IMG/VR virus record: IMGVR_UViG_3300022413_000001
Coordinates: 1 to 58,954 of that record
DNA: 58,954 nucleotides
Source: a virus
Direction: 5' to 3' (one strand)
Shown: piece after piece, positions 39,913 to 47,444 of the stretch
Layout: each line of letters opens with the position of its first letter
Position numbering within the stretch: the stretch's first letter is position 1
Position numbers and translations under genes: made by a program
Notes under the pieces: generated by a model
The model's input: the letters and a program-made list of their open reading frames with translations, nothing else
Databases searched by the model: none
Told to the model about the DNA's origin: nothing

Positions 39913-41017
39913 GTTTGCCCTCCTCTACTCTTGGCTTTTGGTGCACGGCAAAATCCTCTACGGCTTCTGACACCATCACTAATATTTTTGGCTCCCGAAT
40001 GTCCTGTAGCGGCGTTGAACCGCCTCCGCATCCCTCCACGATCTTAGCCACCTGCTTCTGCGTCATCTTCAGCTCGCGGACTCTCTCCACGAGTTGCCCG
40101 CAAAATGCCTCGTGGCACTCTTCGTCTGTAAGCTGCACCTCACTCGCCTCGGGCTCTGCGGCGGAGAGGGCTGATTGAGATTCTAGCGCCTCGCCTACCT
40201 CGATGAGTTCTCCAACCAGTTCCCTGCCACGTGTCAGTGTTTCGGTGCGGTCCCCAAACAGATCAGCAACAGCCTGGTTGTAGGCGTCTTCTGAGCCGGC
40301 TGAATTGACGTAGTCAAATTCCTGTGATGACTCCTCGGACGCAAGTGCATCGCGGGCAATCAGATTGATTAACCCCCGGTGCTGGTTCGCAAATGACTGT
40401 AGGGCAGACTTTTTGCACATTTGCGATCTGTGGTCATTCCATGGCCCTGTTACCCCACCGTTGCGGGCAGACCGTTGGTGGCGCTCCAAATCGTCCTGAT
40501 CGAGTACCTGTACCAGTCTCTCCCCATTATTGAGGATCACCATGCAGTAGGCCGCGACAATCTCGCCTCGCCTGGGGATGTTCGGAACGACATGCCGGTA
40601 CTCATCATTCATTCTATCTTGGTAAAATTCATCCTTCTCGCGGACCACATCGCAAACAATTTTTTTTATGCGAGGGGAGTCGGCGAGCAATCGATACCAA
40701 CCCTGGTACTCGACCATCTTGTTAATCAAATAACGATTTTGTTTGTTACTCTTGAAAACGACCAGGCTTACTTCCGTGCCTGGTTCGAGCCCAAGCGATA
40801 CGATATCAATGAGAATCGAGGCGACCTCAACGGGGTCACATTCCTCGATATGCTCAGTGTTCCGCATCACTAATTGGAGACGAGTCAGAAATTTCTGAGG
40901 ATCCAAGGACGGTGGTGCCAGGTCCGGGATAAAAGGGATGATCGTCTCGACAGCATCCGAGACTGTCTGGGGGACATGTGATGTCCACTTTGCAAGTGCG
41001 GTGGTTTGCTCACTCAT
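39905..41017 (-). CDS. recT: RecT-family single-strand annealing protein
   Basis: 370 residues from ATG 41017, chosen because AGGAGATG lies eight bases upstream; the frame is open 51 codons further. The RecT core shows GLEPGTEVSLVVFKS, INKMVEYQGWYRLLAD, AAYCMVILNNGER and GPWNDHRSQMCKKSALQSFAN. The C-terminal 100 residues are a poorly conserved tail (EVGEALESQSALSAAEPEAS). RecT anneals strands in phage recombination, usually with an exonuclease, which I do not recognise here. Confidence 0.85.
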   Translation of the reverse strand: MSEQTTALAKWTSHVPQTVSDAVETIIPFIPDLAPPSLDPQKFLTRLQLVMRNTEHIEECDPVEVASILIDIVSLGLEPGTEVSLVVFKSNKQNRYLINKMVEYQGWYRLLADSPRIKKIVCDVVREKDEFYQDRMNDEYRHVVPNIPRRGEIVAAYCMVILNNGERLVQVLDQDDLERHQRSARNGGVTGPWNDHRSQMCKKSALQSFANQHRGLINLIARDALASEESSQEFDYVNSAGSEDAYNQAVADLFGDRTETLTRGRELVGELIEVGEALESQSALSAAEPEASEVQLTDEECHEAFCGQLVERVRELKMTQKQVAKIVEGCGGGSTPLQDIREPKILVMVSEAVEDFAVHQKPRVEEGKHD

Positions 41018-41050
41018 GATGCATCTCCTGCGGTAGCGATTCTTTTTTTG

Positions 41051-41103
41051 TTGACACATATCAATCTTGTATGTATCATACACATATACAACTTGTGTGT
41101 CAA
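41051..41103. promoter_or_regulatory. Symmetric divergent promoters with overlapping -10 boxes
   Basis: Rightward: TTGACA (41051-41056), 17 bases, TATCAT (41074-41079). Leftward: TTGACA (complement of 41098-41103), 17 bases, TATGAT (complement of 41075-41080). The -10 boxes overlap by five bases, and TGTATG-TAT-CATACA (41068-41082) is a perfect palindrome around them. Only one polymerase can bind at once, so recT and the Ros/MucR-like operon should be mutually exclusive. Confidence 0.88.
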
Positions 41104-41117
41104 GGGGAGAGAACGAC

Positions 41118-41330
41118 ATGTTTAGCGTCATTGTGGATGGCCTTCCAAGCGCAAGGGAGGAGTGGGGCAAGTCAGAAAACCGCTACCGTACCTTGCACCT
41201 CGATCCAGAAGCATTGCGTATTATCTCTGAATGGTGCAACGGGCGAAATCTTCAGATTTCACCGCAAGTGAACCAATTTCTGCGTGCGTTTGCGCGTAAA
41301 ATCACAGAAGAAAAAGGAGGCATGGAATGA
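41118..41330 (+). CDS. Small helical protein before the regulator
   Basis: 70 residues from ATG 41118 (AAGGGGAG upstream). Starts MFSVIVDGLPSAREEWGKSE; helical end with VNQFLRAFARKITEEKGG. It overlaps the next gene. A small DNA-binding protein is possible. Confidence 0.6.
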   Translation: MFSVIVDGLPSAREEWGKSENRYRTLHLDPEALRIISEWCNGRNLQISPQVNQFLRAFARKITEEKGGME

Positions 41331-41803
41331 GTGACTTGGTGTCCCAAACGGCTCTGATCGTGGCCAGCCAGGCGTCCGCGCAAGAAATGGACGCAGGCGA
41401 TATTGTCGATTCCATCAGAGTGGTGCATGCTGCGTTGATGGCGTGCGAGACGGGGAGGGAAACCCAAGAGGCGTTCCTTGAGCGGTTGGGGGAGACGCCA
41501 ATGGCTTCCATTAAAAAGGATGAAATCATCTGCTTGGAGTGTGGACAGCCCTTTAAGCTTCTTGCCAATCGACACTTGGCGTTGCATGGGTTAACGCCGA
41601 GTCAGTACAAAGCAAAATGGCGCATGCGCAAGGGCACCCCCCTGAGTTGTATTGACCTGACAAAAAAACGGCGAGCCTATGCTAAAAAAGCCGAAATGGG
41701 ATGGGCATTGGAGCGCTATCGGAAGGTAAACGGGATCAAGGCAAAACCCAAGGCGGTGACGACGGCAGCCAAAAAGAAGCATGCCAAAAAGAAGCATGCC
41801 TAA
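41327..41803 (+). CDS. Ros/MucR-family transcriptional regulator
   Basis: 158 residues. C69, C72, H83 and H87 form the prokaryotic zinc finger in ICLECGQPFKLLANRHLALH, followed by GLTPSQYKAKWRM, the hallmark of Ros/MucR proteins. The C-terminus is rich in Lys, His and Ala (KKKHAKKKHA). Such proteins bind AT-rich palindromes. The neighbouring palindromic promoter is an obvious candidate target, so it probably switches recT versus its own operon. Confidence 0.82.
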   Translation: MSDLVSQTALIVASQASAQEMDAGDIVDSIRVVHAALMACETGRETQEAFLERLGETPMASIKKDEIICLECGQPFKLLANRHLALHGLTPSQYKAKWRMRKGTPLSCIDLTKKRRAYAKKAEMGWALERYRKVNGIKAKPKAVTTAAKKKHAKKKHA

Positions 41804-41833
41804 AGGAGGCCGTCAAGCAGAAAGGATGTCACA

Positions 41834-41992
41834 ATGAAAACCTGGCCAATAATCAGGCATATCCGATATTTCATTTTGCAAGACAGGGTCTTCAGGCATG
41901 CACGCAAATGGTCTCTGCTTGGGCTGGGATTGGGCTACCCGAATCCATCTGACATCGAGCACCTCAACCGCATTTGGGAGGGGTTGGAATGA
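41834..41992 (+). CDS. 52-residue conserved phage protein
   Basis: Starts MKTWPIIRHIRYFILQDRVF, followed by RHARKW and a GLGLGYPNPSDIEHLNRIW end. Such 50-residue proteins with a PN-x-SD...IW-x-G end recur in siphophages. Its stop overlaps the next start (ATGA). Function unknown. Confidence 0.65.
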   Translation: MKTWPIIRHIRYFILQDRVFRHARKWSLLGLGLGYPNPSDIEHLNRIWEGLE

Positions 41993-42231
41993 GCAAATGG
42001 CGAAATTACAACAGCATAGAAATAGTTGAGATGCGCCCCTATCAGTTTGGTGAGAATATGGATGAAATCAGAGTCAATTGGGATTGCGATCATCCACCAA
42101 CTGACCTAGGGATGATCGCACGGAACCCAGAGAACCATAAAGAGCAGTGGTATATTCCGCGTGCACACTTTGAGACAAACTTTGTTCCAGCCAGAATCAT
42201 TCTCGATGCCGAGGAAAGCATCGGGCCGTGA
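41989..42231 (+). CDS. Small hypothetical protein
   Basis: 80 residues from ATG 41989, coupled to the previous gene. MSKWRNYNSIEIVEMRPYQF, then HPPTDLGMIARNPENH; beta-rich. Function unknown. Confidence 0.55.
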   Translation: MSKWRNYNSIEIVEMRPYQFGENMDEIRVNWDCDHPPTDLGMIARNPENHKEQWYIPRAHFETNFVPARIILDAEESIGP

Positions 42232-42338
42232 AAACACTCATCTGGATAGGGATTGGGGTAGTGGGTGTGTCGTGGGTCATTCTTACGCTCATGGCTGTCC
42301 TTTTAGATGGGCCATTGCCCATAGAGGGGTCAAAATGA
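42228..42338 (+). CDS. 36-residue membrane peptide
   Basis: GTG start overlaps the previous stop (GTGA). KTLIWIGIGVVGVSWVILT and LMAVLLDG form one membrane helix. Ends with ATGA overlap to the next gene. Function unknown. Confidence 0.5.
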   Translation: MKTLIWIGIGVVGVSWVILTLMAVLLDGPLPIEGSK

Positions 42339-42547
42339 AACTCATTTCGAAAGAACGGCAGATGCTATTGTTGGATGAATATAATCGACTCGTTTCGGAA
42401 GAACGGCAGATGCTATTGTTGGATGAATACAATCGACTCGTTTCGGAAGAACGGCAGATGCTATTGTTGGATGAATACAATCGACTGGTGAGGTTGATCC
42501 CACAGCCCTGTAGGTGCTGTGGGTATAGAGTTTGTGTTGCGAAGTAG
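42335..42547 (+). CDS. Triplicated coiled-coil protein with Cys tail
   Basis: 70 residues. The 16-residue block S-E-ERQMLLLDEYNRLV appears three times, forming a predicted coiled coil; the tail IPQPCRCCGYRVCVAK has four Cys. Coupled to the previous gene by ATGA. Its length can change by repeat slippage. Confidence 0.6.
   Translation: MKLISKERQMLLLDEYNRLVSEERQMLLLDEYNRLVSEERQMLLLDEYNRLVRLIPQPCRCCGYRVCVAK
42347..42490 (+). repeat. Three 48-bp near-perfect tandem repeats
   Basis: Units at 42347, 42395 and 42443 differ at only a few bases (AAA/GAA, AAT/AAC). The in-frame length keeps the protein readable for any copy number. Confidence 0.9.
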
Positions 42548-42627
42548 GCGTCAGACAGAGAGGGATAGATAATGGGTAACGCCCCACCCACAAAACGGGG
42601 CAACATGCTGACAATCAAAGGAGAGTT

Positions 42628-42831
42628 ATGCGACGATTTTTGGTTGTGATGATGATTTTATCTTTTTTGGCAATTGGTGCACACCTGATGACGGCGCCAT
42701 ACCTCTCGCCACCTGACGTAGCGGCGTGGGGTTCTGCCGGAGATGATGGTGATGAGATGGGCGACGGCGGCGACGATAGTGATGGAGATGATGGCGGTGA
42801 CGATGGGGGCGGTGATGACGGAGAGGACTAG
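42628..42831 (+). CDS. Secreted Asp/Gly-rich small protein
   Basis: 67 residues with AAAGGAGAG upstream. A signal peptide (MRRFLVVMMILSFLAIGAHL) precedes a short linker and a tail of Asp, Gly and Glu (DDGDEMGDGGDD-like). It may bind calcium or mimic DNA, but no motif proves it. Gly-Asp coding repeats are slippage-prone. Confidence 0.6.
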   Translation: MRRFLVVMMILSFLAIGAHLMTAPYLSPPDVAAWGSAGDDGDEMGDGGDDSDGDDGGDDGGGDDGED

Positions 42832-42875
42832 TCTCTAGGCAAAGGATAGGGCAGTAAGGAAAGGAGGTGAGCACC

Positions 42876-42987
42876 ATGCAAACGCCATGAGGAAACTCAT
42901 GGATCGCCGAATCAAGGGGAAATGAGTGAGGAAGGGTGTCTGCCCACGGATACCCTTCTGCGAATGAAGTAAATGAGGATACCTTGA
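42876..42987 (+). promoter_or_regulatory. Chain of four overlapping mini-ORFs before beta-helix gene
   Basis: After a strong AAGGAGGTGAG, ATG 42876 gives MQTP*. Its ATGA leads into MRKLMDRRIKGK* (42887), whose ATGA leads into MSEEGCLPTDTLLRMK* (42922). Right after TAA, ATG 42973 gives MRIP*, one base before the GTG 42989. A leader with coupled short peptides is suggested, though ATGA arises easily by chance. Confidence 0.35.
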
Positions 42988-42988
42988 A

Positions 42989-44614
42989 GTGAAAACCATC
43001 ATTTTTGCTATAATCGTGCTACTCGGTGCGCTTGGCAGCCAATCACTCCCGGTGATGGCTTCCGTTCTGCATGTCTCGCTAACGGGCACTGGCGTGGCAT
43101 GTACATCCGAAGAGCCTTGCACGGTCTCCGCTGCCGTGCGCCAGGCGCGCCGGGGCGACGTAATCCTGTTCCCTCCTGGTGATTTCAAAACCCCATTCGA
43201 CACCCAACATCCAGGCGTGACCTTTGCGGGTGCGCCAAACTTCGGTACTCGCCTGCTCTGGTCAAGTGGCTCGACAGGCAAGCATATTATTGGCATCAAA
43301 CACGACGATACGGTCATCATGGGTCTTGTGGTGGACGGCGAAGGCCGAAGCAACTCGGGTCATGGACTTGTTCGGATTGGTAGTTCCGAAGGCGTACATA
43401 TCCTCGCGAATAAGGTCCTTAACAGTGGTGCTTCACTGATTAACGCAGGGGGTTCATGGAAGGATTCCACCATCCGAAACTTGAAGATTGAGGGAAATTA
43501 TCTCTGCCATTCTGGGCTCGATCGGGATTATGAATATGGTGAAGCGATTTACATCAGCGATTTCGAAAACACTGGCAAAACGAAAGGGGTGGAGATTTTC
43601 TTCAACGAGATTTGTCAATTTGCCGACAATGGTATTGATTTGAAGCCACCCTCTCAAGACGTTAATATTCACGACAACTATTTCCATGACCAGGTCAGGC
43701 GGCCTGGTAAAGAGGGTAATCAGGGGACTCTTGTCTTGCAGGGAAAGGGGCACCGTGTTGAGCGGAACTTGTTTTCGAACGTGGAGGGTGGATCGAGTAT
43801 TCTCAATGTGGCGACAAAAGCAAATATCCGCATCGAAAATAATGTGATCTCGAATGCCAGAGTGGATCTGAAGTTAGAGAAGCCAGCTATCATTCGGGAA
43901 CGGACGGTTGGGAGCGGAACAGATACGATTATAGAAAATAATATTTTCTGCGGCCTGAACTCGAAAAAGGTGGAGCAAAAGCCTGGCCTTGTGGTCCGAG
44001 ACAATCTGGGACTCGGTACGGAAGTGCCAAACTGTACAGCCCGCGCTGAACTGATCAGAGAGACAGTCAAACGCGGCATGGCAGAGGCCCGTGCCCGGGC
44101 GGTTGTACTACCCCAACCCCTGCCTGCTCTCAAAGCCCCTTGGGCGACGTGGGCAGAGCTCGGGGAGAACGTGGTTCGTGTATATATCCAGGCTGAGGGC
44201 GGTGAAAATCCCGAAATGCAACGGCGAACGTATAGAGAAGGATCAGTGAGGTTTGAGCTTGTTGACGGCTCGCCTGTGCCACTCGACCGGGAGAAGCGGG
44301 CGAAGGATGATCATTTGCCGGGTTGGGTCTTCTACCTCAGCCCGCCGTTTCCCAGGCAGCCCATCAAACTGATTGCAGAGGAAGGCTGGATTACAGGACT
44401 CCCCAAGATGGAGCTGATGCTGCCGTTTGCGGGTAAATTGCCTGAACCCGAACCTGTGCCAGAACCTGACCCGGAGCCTGAACCTCGTCCAGAGCCTGTC
44501 CCTGTGCCAGTTCCAGTGGAATTAGAGGGCGGGCAAACGGCCACGTGTACGGGGCGTGTGGACGTGGTCACGATGGAGAATGGGACTACCTTTGTGATGT
44601 GTTTGCCAAACTGA
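42989..44614 (+). CDS. Secreted beta-helix protein with Pro/Glu linker
   Basis: 541 residues; GTG start. A signal peptide (KTIIFAIIVLLGALGSQSLP VMA region) is followed by a right-handed parallel beta-helix of about 300 residues: GIDLKPPSQDVNIHDNYFHD, NVATKANIRIENNVIS and ENNIFCG. Then come a beta domain (PWATWAELGENVVRVYIQ) and a linker of Pro and Glu (PEPEPVPEPDPEPEP), ending in a small Cys-containing part. The helix outline fits pectate-lyase-like proteins, but no catalytic residues are assigned. A linked, secreted modular protein may act on or coat the cell surface. Confidence 0.72.
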   Translation: MKTIIFAIIVLLGALGSQSLPVMASVLHVSLTGTGVACTSEEPCTVSAAVRQARRGDVILFPPGDFKTPFDTQHPGVTFAGAPNFGTRLLWSSGSTGKHIIGIKHDDTVIMGLVVDGEGRSNSGHGLVRIGSSEGVHILANKVLNSGASLINAGGSWKDSTIRNLKIEGNYLCHSGLDRDYEYGEAIYISDFENTGKTKGVEIFFNEICQFADNGIDLKPPSQDVNIHDNYFHDQVRRPGKEGNQGTLVLQGKGHRVERNLFSNVEGGSSILNVATKANIRIENNVISNARVDLKLEKPAIIRERTVGSGTDTIIENNIFCGLNSKKVEQKPGLVVRDNLGLGTEVPNCTARAELIRETVKRGMAEARARAVVLPQPLPALKAPWATWAELGENVVRVYIQAEGGENPEMQRRTYREGSVRFELVDGSPVPLDREKRAKDDHLPGWVFYLSPPFPRQPIKLIAEEGWITGLPKMELMLPFAGKLPEPEPVPEPDPEPEPRPEPVPVPVPVELEGGQTATCTGRVDVVTMENGTTFVMCLPN

Positions 44615-44634
44615 CGAGAACAATCCACCCGATC

Positions 44635-44664
44635 TTGATTAATTTGCGGTTCCTGGCTTATACT
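44635..44664 (+). promoter_or_regulatory. Promoter upstream of reRNA-like region
   Basis: -35 TTGATT (44635-44640), 18-base spacer, -10 TATACT (44659-44664). It points into a 300-base non-coding stretch with strong structure. Confidence 0.5.
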
Positions 44665-44670
44665 GACGGT

Positions 44671-44965
44671 AGGTTGTCCACCTTATCCACGTATCATGTC
44701 CCTTGCGGTGGCAACGCCGCCTACGGTCGGGCAGACCGAACGTCAAGCTTTCCCCAACCCACGCGGTTGGGTAAGAATCCCCTTCCTTCAGGGAGGGGAG
44801 TGTCAACGCCTGCGGGCATACCGATCACGCCGATGTGAACGCGGCCCGCGTCATTCTCGCGGTCGGACTGACCGAGAGTCTAGTCCCCGTGCGCCAGCAG
44901 GGACTCGCCTGCGGACCCGAACGGTCTTCAGGAATCCCCGTCCTAAAGGACGGGGAGGATGTCAA
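44671..44965 (+). ncRNA. Orphan reRNA-like (TnpB guide RNA) locus with two scaffolds
   Basis: Hairpins: GCGG/CCGC (44705-44720), CGGTC/GACCG (44724-44738), CCCAACC/GGTTGGG (44753-44771). Scaffold 1 at 44775-44806 and scaffold 2 at 44932-44965 share the form GAATCCCC-x-TCC-loop-GG...GGGGAG..TGTCAA. Their 8-bp stems (44779-44798, one G-U pair; 44936-44955, perfect) match the 3' end of IS200/IS605 guide RNAs, which precede the guide. Guides would begin at 44807 and 44966. No intact tnpB or iscB is in the window. Confidence 0.65.
44811..44965 (+). pseudogene. tnpB: Remnant of tnpB C-terminus
   Basis: The frame from 44811 reads CGHTDHADVNAARVIL, close to the last RuvC motif and zinc finger region of TnpB (HADVNAA), then runs to GIPVLKDGEDVK, the usual translation of the element's right end. 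Only about 50 residues remain. The rest of the gene is missing, and an upstream copy of the right-end motif precedes it. It lies directly before the 44977 gene. Confidence 0.65.
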
Positions 44966-44976
44966 GGGAGCAGTAT

Positions 44977-46284
44977 ATGCCGCGCCAACGAATGGCAGTT
45001 GCCATTTGCTCATTGACGATTTGGCTTTGCTCGATGGCCCTCCTCTCTGCACAGCCACCCCTGACGGATCAGGAGTGGCATCACAATGTTGCCCTCTCGT
45101 CTGATACCCTTACCATTGCTTGCGCGGCATTTACTCTGCCCGTCGATATCGGTCAAGTCGTCAGTGATGCAGACCCGTTTGTTACCAAGGGGACCGCATC
45201 GCTTACCCTCTCCTCTGCTCACTTTAACAAAATCACGCTACAACCCGAGGCTGGCACGTCCGACACACTCAGCACCATTAGCGGATGTGCGGTGGATGGC
45301 GCTCTCGTGATGCTGACGACAGAGGACTTGGGGGATACGATCACCATTACCGATTCTGGCAATATCAATACCCCTGGTGCGGACGTGGTCATTGATAACC
45401 CAGAGAAGGTTCGTATTCTGGTTTTGATTGACGGAGAGTGGCGCTTTGCGGCGGGAACGGGGTCAGGTGGAGGCGTCGAGGTGGACACTCTGGCCAGCGT
45501 GTTTCTGCGCGGCAATACGGCCTCCCCTGCTCCCTGTGCCACCTACCCTCTCACCATTGACAATGCAGGCGATGACAGCATTAATCTTTGCATTTCGGCT
45601 ACTGAGCAGCCCTCATTTTTGACGACATGCGACGGTGGGCCGTGCAGCTATTTTTTTGATATTCCCAGTGGTGAAATTATGCAATTTTTATACGCTGGTA
45701 CGGTGGGCCAGACGATCGATTCCAGCGGAAATATGACATTGGCTGGCAACATGAAGCGCAGACGGGCACCATGGATTGGGGCCGGTGCCTGGTCCTCGGA
45801 CGGTACGCAGTGTCTCGAATGGGCTGACACGAGCTTTAACGGCGCCCCTCTACGCCCTGCCATCACATGTGCAGACAACGATGCTTCGACGATAACCACC
45901 TCGGCTGTACTCGATAGTAGCTGGGATGCTGGGACATTTGAGGTGCGGGCGTGGATTATTGCCACGGCGGGAACGCCTGCTGGCATTTACCACTTTGATT
46001 GGGCGATCCAATGCCGGGGATCAGGTGAGGTCGCAGATAATACGTGGGGAACGGAACAGTCGACGGTGTGGAATTTGGACGCGGGGGGTGATTGCGGTGG
46101 ATCAGCTTGTCCGCAGTGGGCGGAGCTTCGACAGGTGTCCGCAGCCATTACCGCAGCAGGGGGATGTCAAAAAAATGACCGGATTTCGGTTCGTGGACAA
46201 ATTAACGCAGCAGCGACCACGGCGCCGAATGTCTCTTTTTTGGGTATTAATCTTGGGTTTCTTACTGATAACGTCAGCGATTAA
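44977..46284 (+). CDS. Secreted beta-rich protein, fibre-like
   Basis: 435 residues from ATG 44977 (GGGAG six bases upstream, starting at the scaffold 2 end). Basic start and hydrophobic stretch (MAVAICSLTIWLCSMALLSA) form a signal peptide. The body is beta-rich with Cys pairs (DGGPCSYFFD, LDAGGDCGGSAC). The middle FLYAGTVGQTIDSSGNMTL is typical of trimeric phage fibre or tail-spike sequences. A signal peptide on such a protein is unusual. Confidence 0.6.
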   Translation: MPRQRMAVAICSLTIWLCSMALLSAQPPLTDQEWHHNVALSSDTLTIACAAFTLPVDIGQVVSDADPFVTKGTASLTLSSAHFNKITLQPEAGTSDTLSTISGCAVDGALVMLTTEDLGDTITITDSGNINTPGADVVIDNPEKVRILVLIDGEWRFAAGTGSGGGVEVDTLASVFLRGNTASPAPCATYPLTIDNAGDDSINLCISATEQPSFLTTCDGGPCSYFFDIPSGEIMQFLYAGTVGQTIDSSGNMTLAGNMKRRRAPWIGAGAWSSDGTQCLEWADTSFNGAPLRPAITCADNDASTITTSAVLDSSWDAGTFEVRAWIIATAGTPAGIYHFDWAIQCRGSGEVADNTWGTEQSTVWNLDAGGDCGGSACPQWAELRQVSAAITAAGGCQKNDRISVRGQINAAATTAPNVSFLGINLGFLTDNVSD

Positions 46285-46672
46285 CGCCCAGACGGGGACG
46301 CCGCCAACTGAGGTTGAGCCTCCTCAGCGAACCTATGTGCACGGTTCGCTGGAGAATGAGCAGATCATCATCTATGCCATCTATGATCCGACAACCTATC
46401 AGATTCAGTCATACGTGCTGTGGAATAATACGCAGCAGCGCGCCTCCGCAGATTTGGACATGGCTACGATCCCGGATCTGTCCTTTACTGCCCAGCCAAA
46501 AAAAGGGAAGAGCCGGAATGTAAGGGGAAAAGATTTGTATATGACGCTTCACCCGGAAACGGGGACCACCTACCAGGATCTCAACGTGGTAGGCGTGACG
46601 ATGAAACAAATCGATCCCCGCAGCCGATTCCGCCTCGTACCGGCTCCGTTTCCCTTGCCCAGCCGCCAGTGA
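46175..46672 (+). CDS. Secreted small beta protein
   Basis: 165 residues if ATG 46175 (AGGGGG ten bases upstream) is used; ATG 46229 would give 147 residues. A basic stretch (QQRPRRR) precedes a hydrophobic core (SLFWVLILGFLLITSAINAQ), a signal peptide. The rest includes HGSLENEQIIIYAIYD and DLYMTLHPETGTTY. Overlaps the previous gene's end. Function unknown. Confidence 0.55.
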   Translation: MTGFRFVDKLTQQRPRRRMSLFWVLILGFLLITSAINAQTGTPPTEVEPPQRTYVHGSLENEQIIIYAIYDPTTYQIQSYVLWNNTQQRASADLDMATIPDLSFTAQPKKGKSRNVRGKDLYMTLHPETGTTYQDLNVVGVTMKQIDPRSRFRLVPAPFPLPSRQ

Positions 46673-46682
46673 GGAAACTAAA

Positions 46683-47444
46683 ATGCTCAGTGGATGGCTC
46701 ATTGGATATGTGTTGATGCTCTTGGCGACGGTCGCGTTTGCCCAGCCTGCCGTCGAATCGGTCATTACCTATAAGCAGGATGCCCTACAGACGGCACATA
46801 CCACAGGGACGATTCTGCCAGGAGGTACGGACCGGTCATTAGTGGTGTGCATCACGGCAGAGCTCTCTGGAGGCGTGGACCTGACCGTAAGCTCCATGGC
46901 CTTCAACACCTCCGAAAATTGCTCTCATATCCAAACCTCCCGCACTCAGCCCGGAAGCGCCTTTTTCGCCAGCCATTGGTATTGTCCCGCCGTGAGCGCG
47001 GTTACGGCAGCCGTAGACTATACGCATGCGGAGGCGACAACCTCTACCGCCACGGTGATCGCCCTATCCAATGCCTCGCAAACCAACCCCACGGTTGGGG
47101 ACAATGCTGACTGCCTGGACTGTGCGAATGATGAGATATCGATCGTTCTCACCTCAACCCTGGACAACACGCTAATGCTGACGTGCGCCCACTCGGACAA
47201 CGATAATCACGTACACGCCCAAGGGGCAGGACAAACAGAACATTCCGAGCTCGTGGGCGGCGGTAATGGCCATAAGCACTCGACGAGCTCAGAGCTGAAA
47301 GCTGTAGCTGGTGCGGAAACGTTGGTCACAACGATGACCGCAGGGGCGTTGCCTGCTCGAATGTCCTACACCGCTATCGGTGTGACCGAGGCGGGCGCGG
47401 TGCCTGCTCCGAAGAATAGGAGGCATTCATGGCTGTGGTACTGA
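46683..47444 (+). CDS. Secreted Ser/Thr-rich beta protein
   Basis: 253 residues, GAGGAA upstream. A signal peptide (MLSGWLIGYVLMLLATVAFA) precedes a beta-rich domain with Cys (TAELSGGVDLTVSS, HWYCPAVSAV, DCLDCANDE). Ends with GALPARMSYTAIGVTEAG, a pattern seen in phage and surface proteins. Its end overlaps the next gene's start. Confidence 0.6.
   Translation: MLSGWLIGYVLMLLATVAFAQPAVESVITYKQDALQTAHTTGTILPGGTDRSLVVCITAELSGGVDLTVSSMAFNTSENCSHIQTSRTQPGSAFFASHWYCPAVSAVTAAVDYTHAEATTSTATVIALSNASQTNPTVGDNADCLDCANDEISIVLTSTLDNTLMLTCAHSDNDNHVHAQGAGQTEHSELVGGGNGHKHSTSSELKAVAGAETLVTTMTAGALPARMSYTAIGVTEAGAVPAPKNRRHSWLWY

Noticed and set aside
40421-40873. 150-codon plus frame inside recT
   Set aside because: Shadow of recT, no ribosome site.
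44807-45104. New gene at 44835 in the reRNA region
   Set aside because: Its first part is the TnpB remnant and right-end translation; it then overlaps the better-supported secreted gene in another frame.
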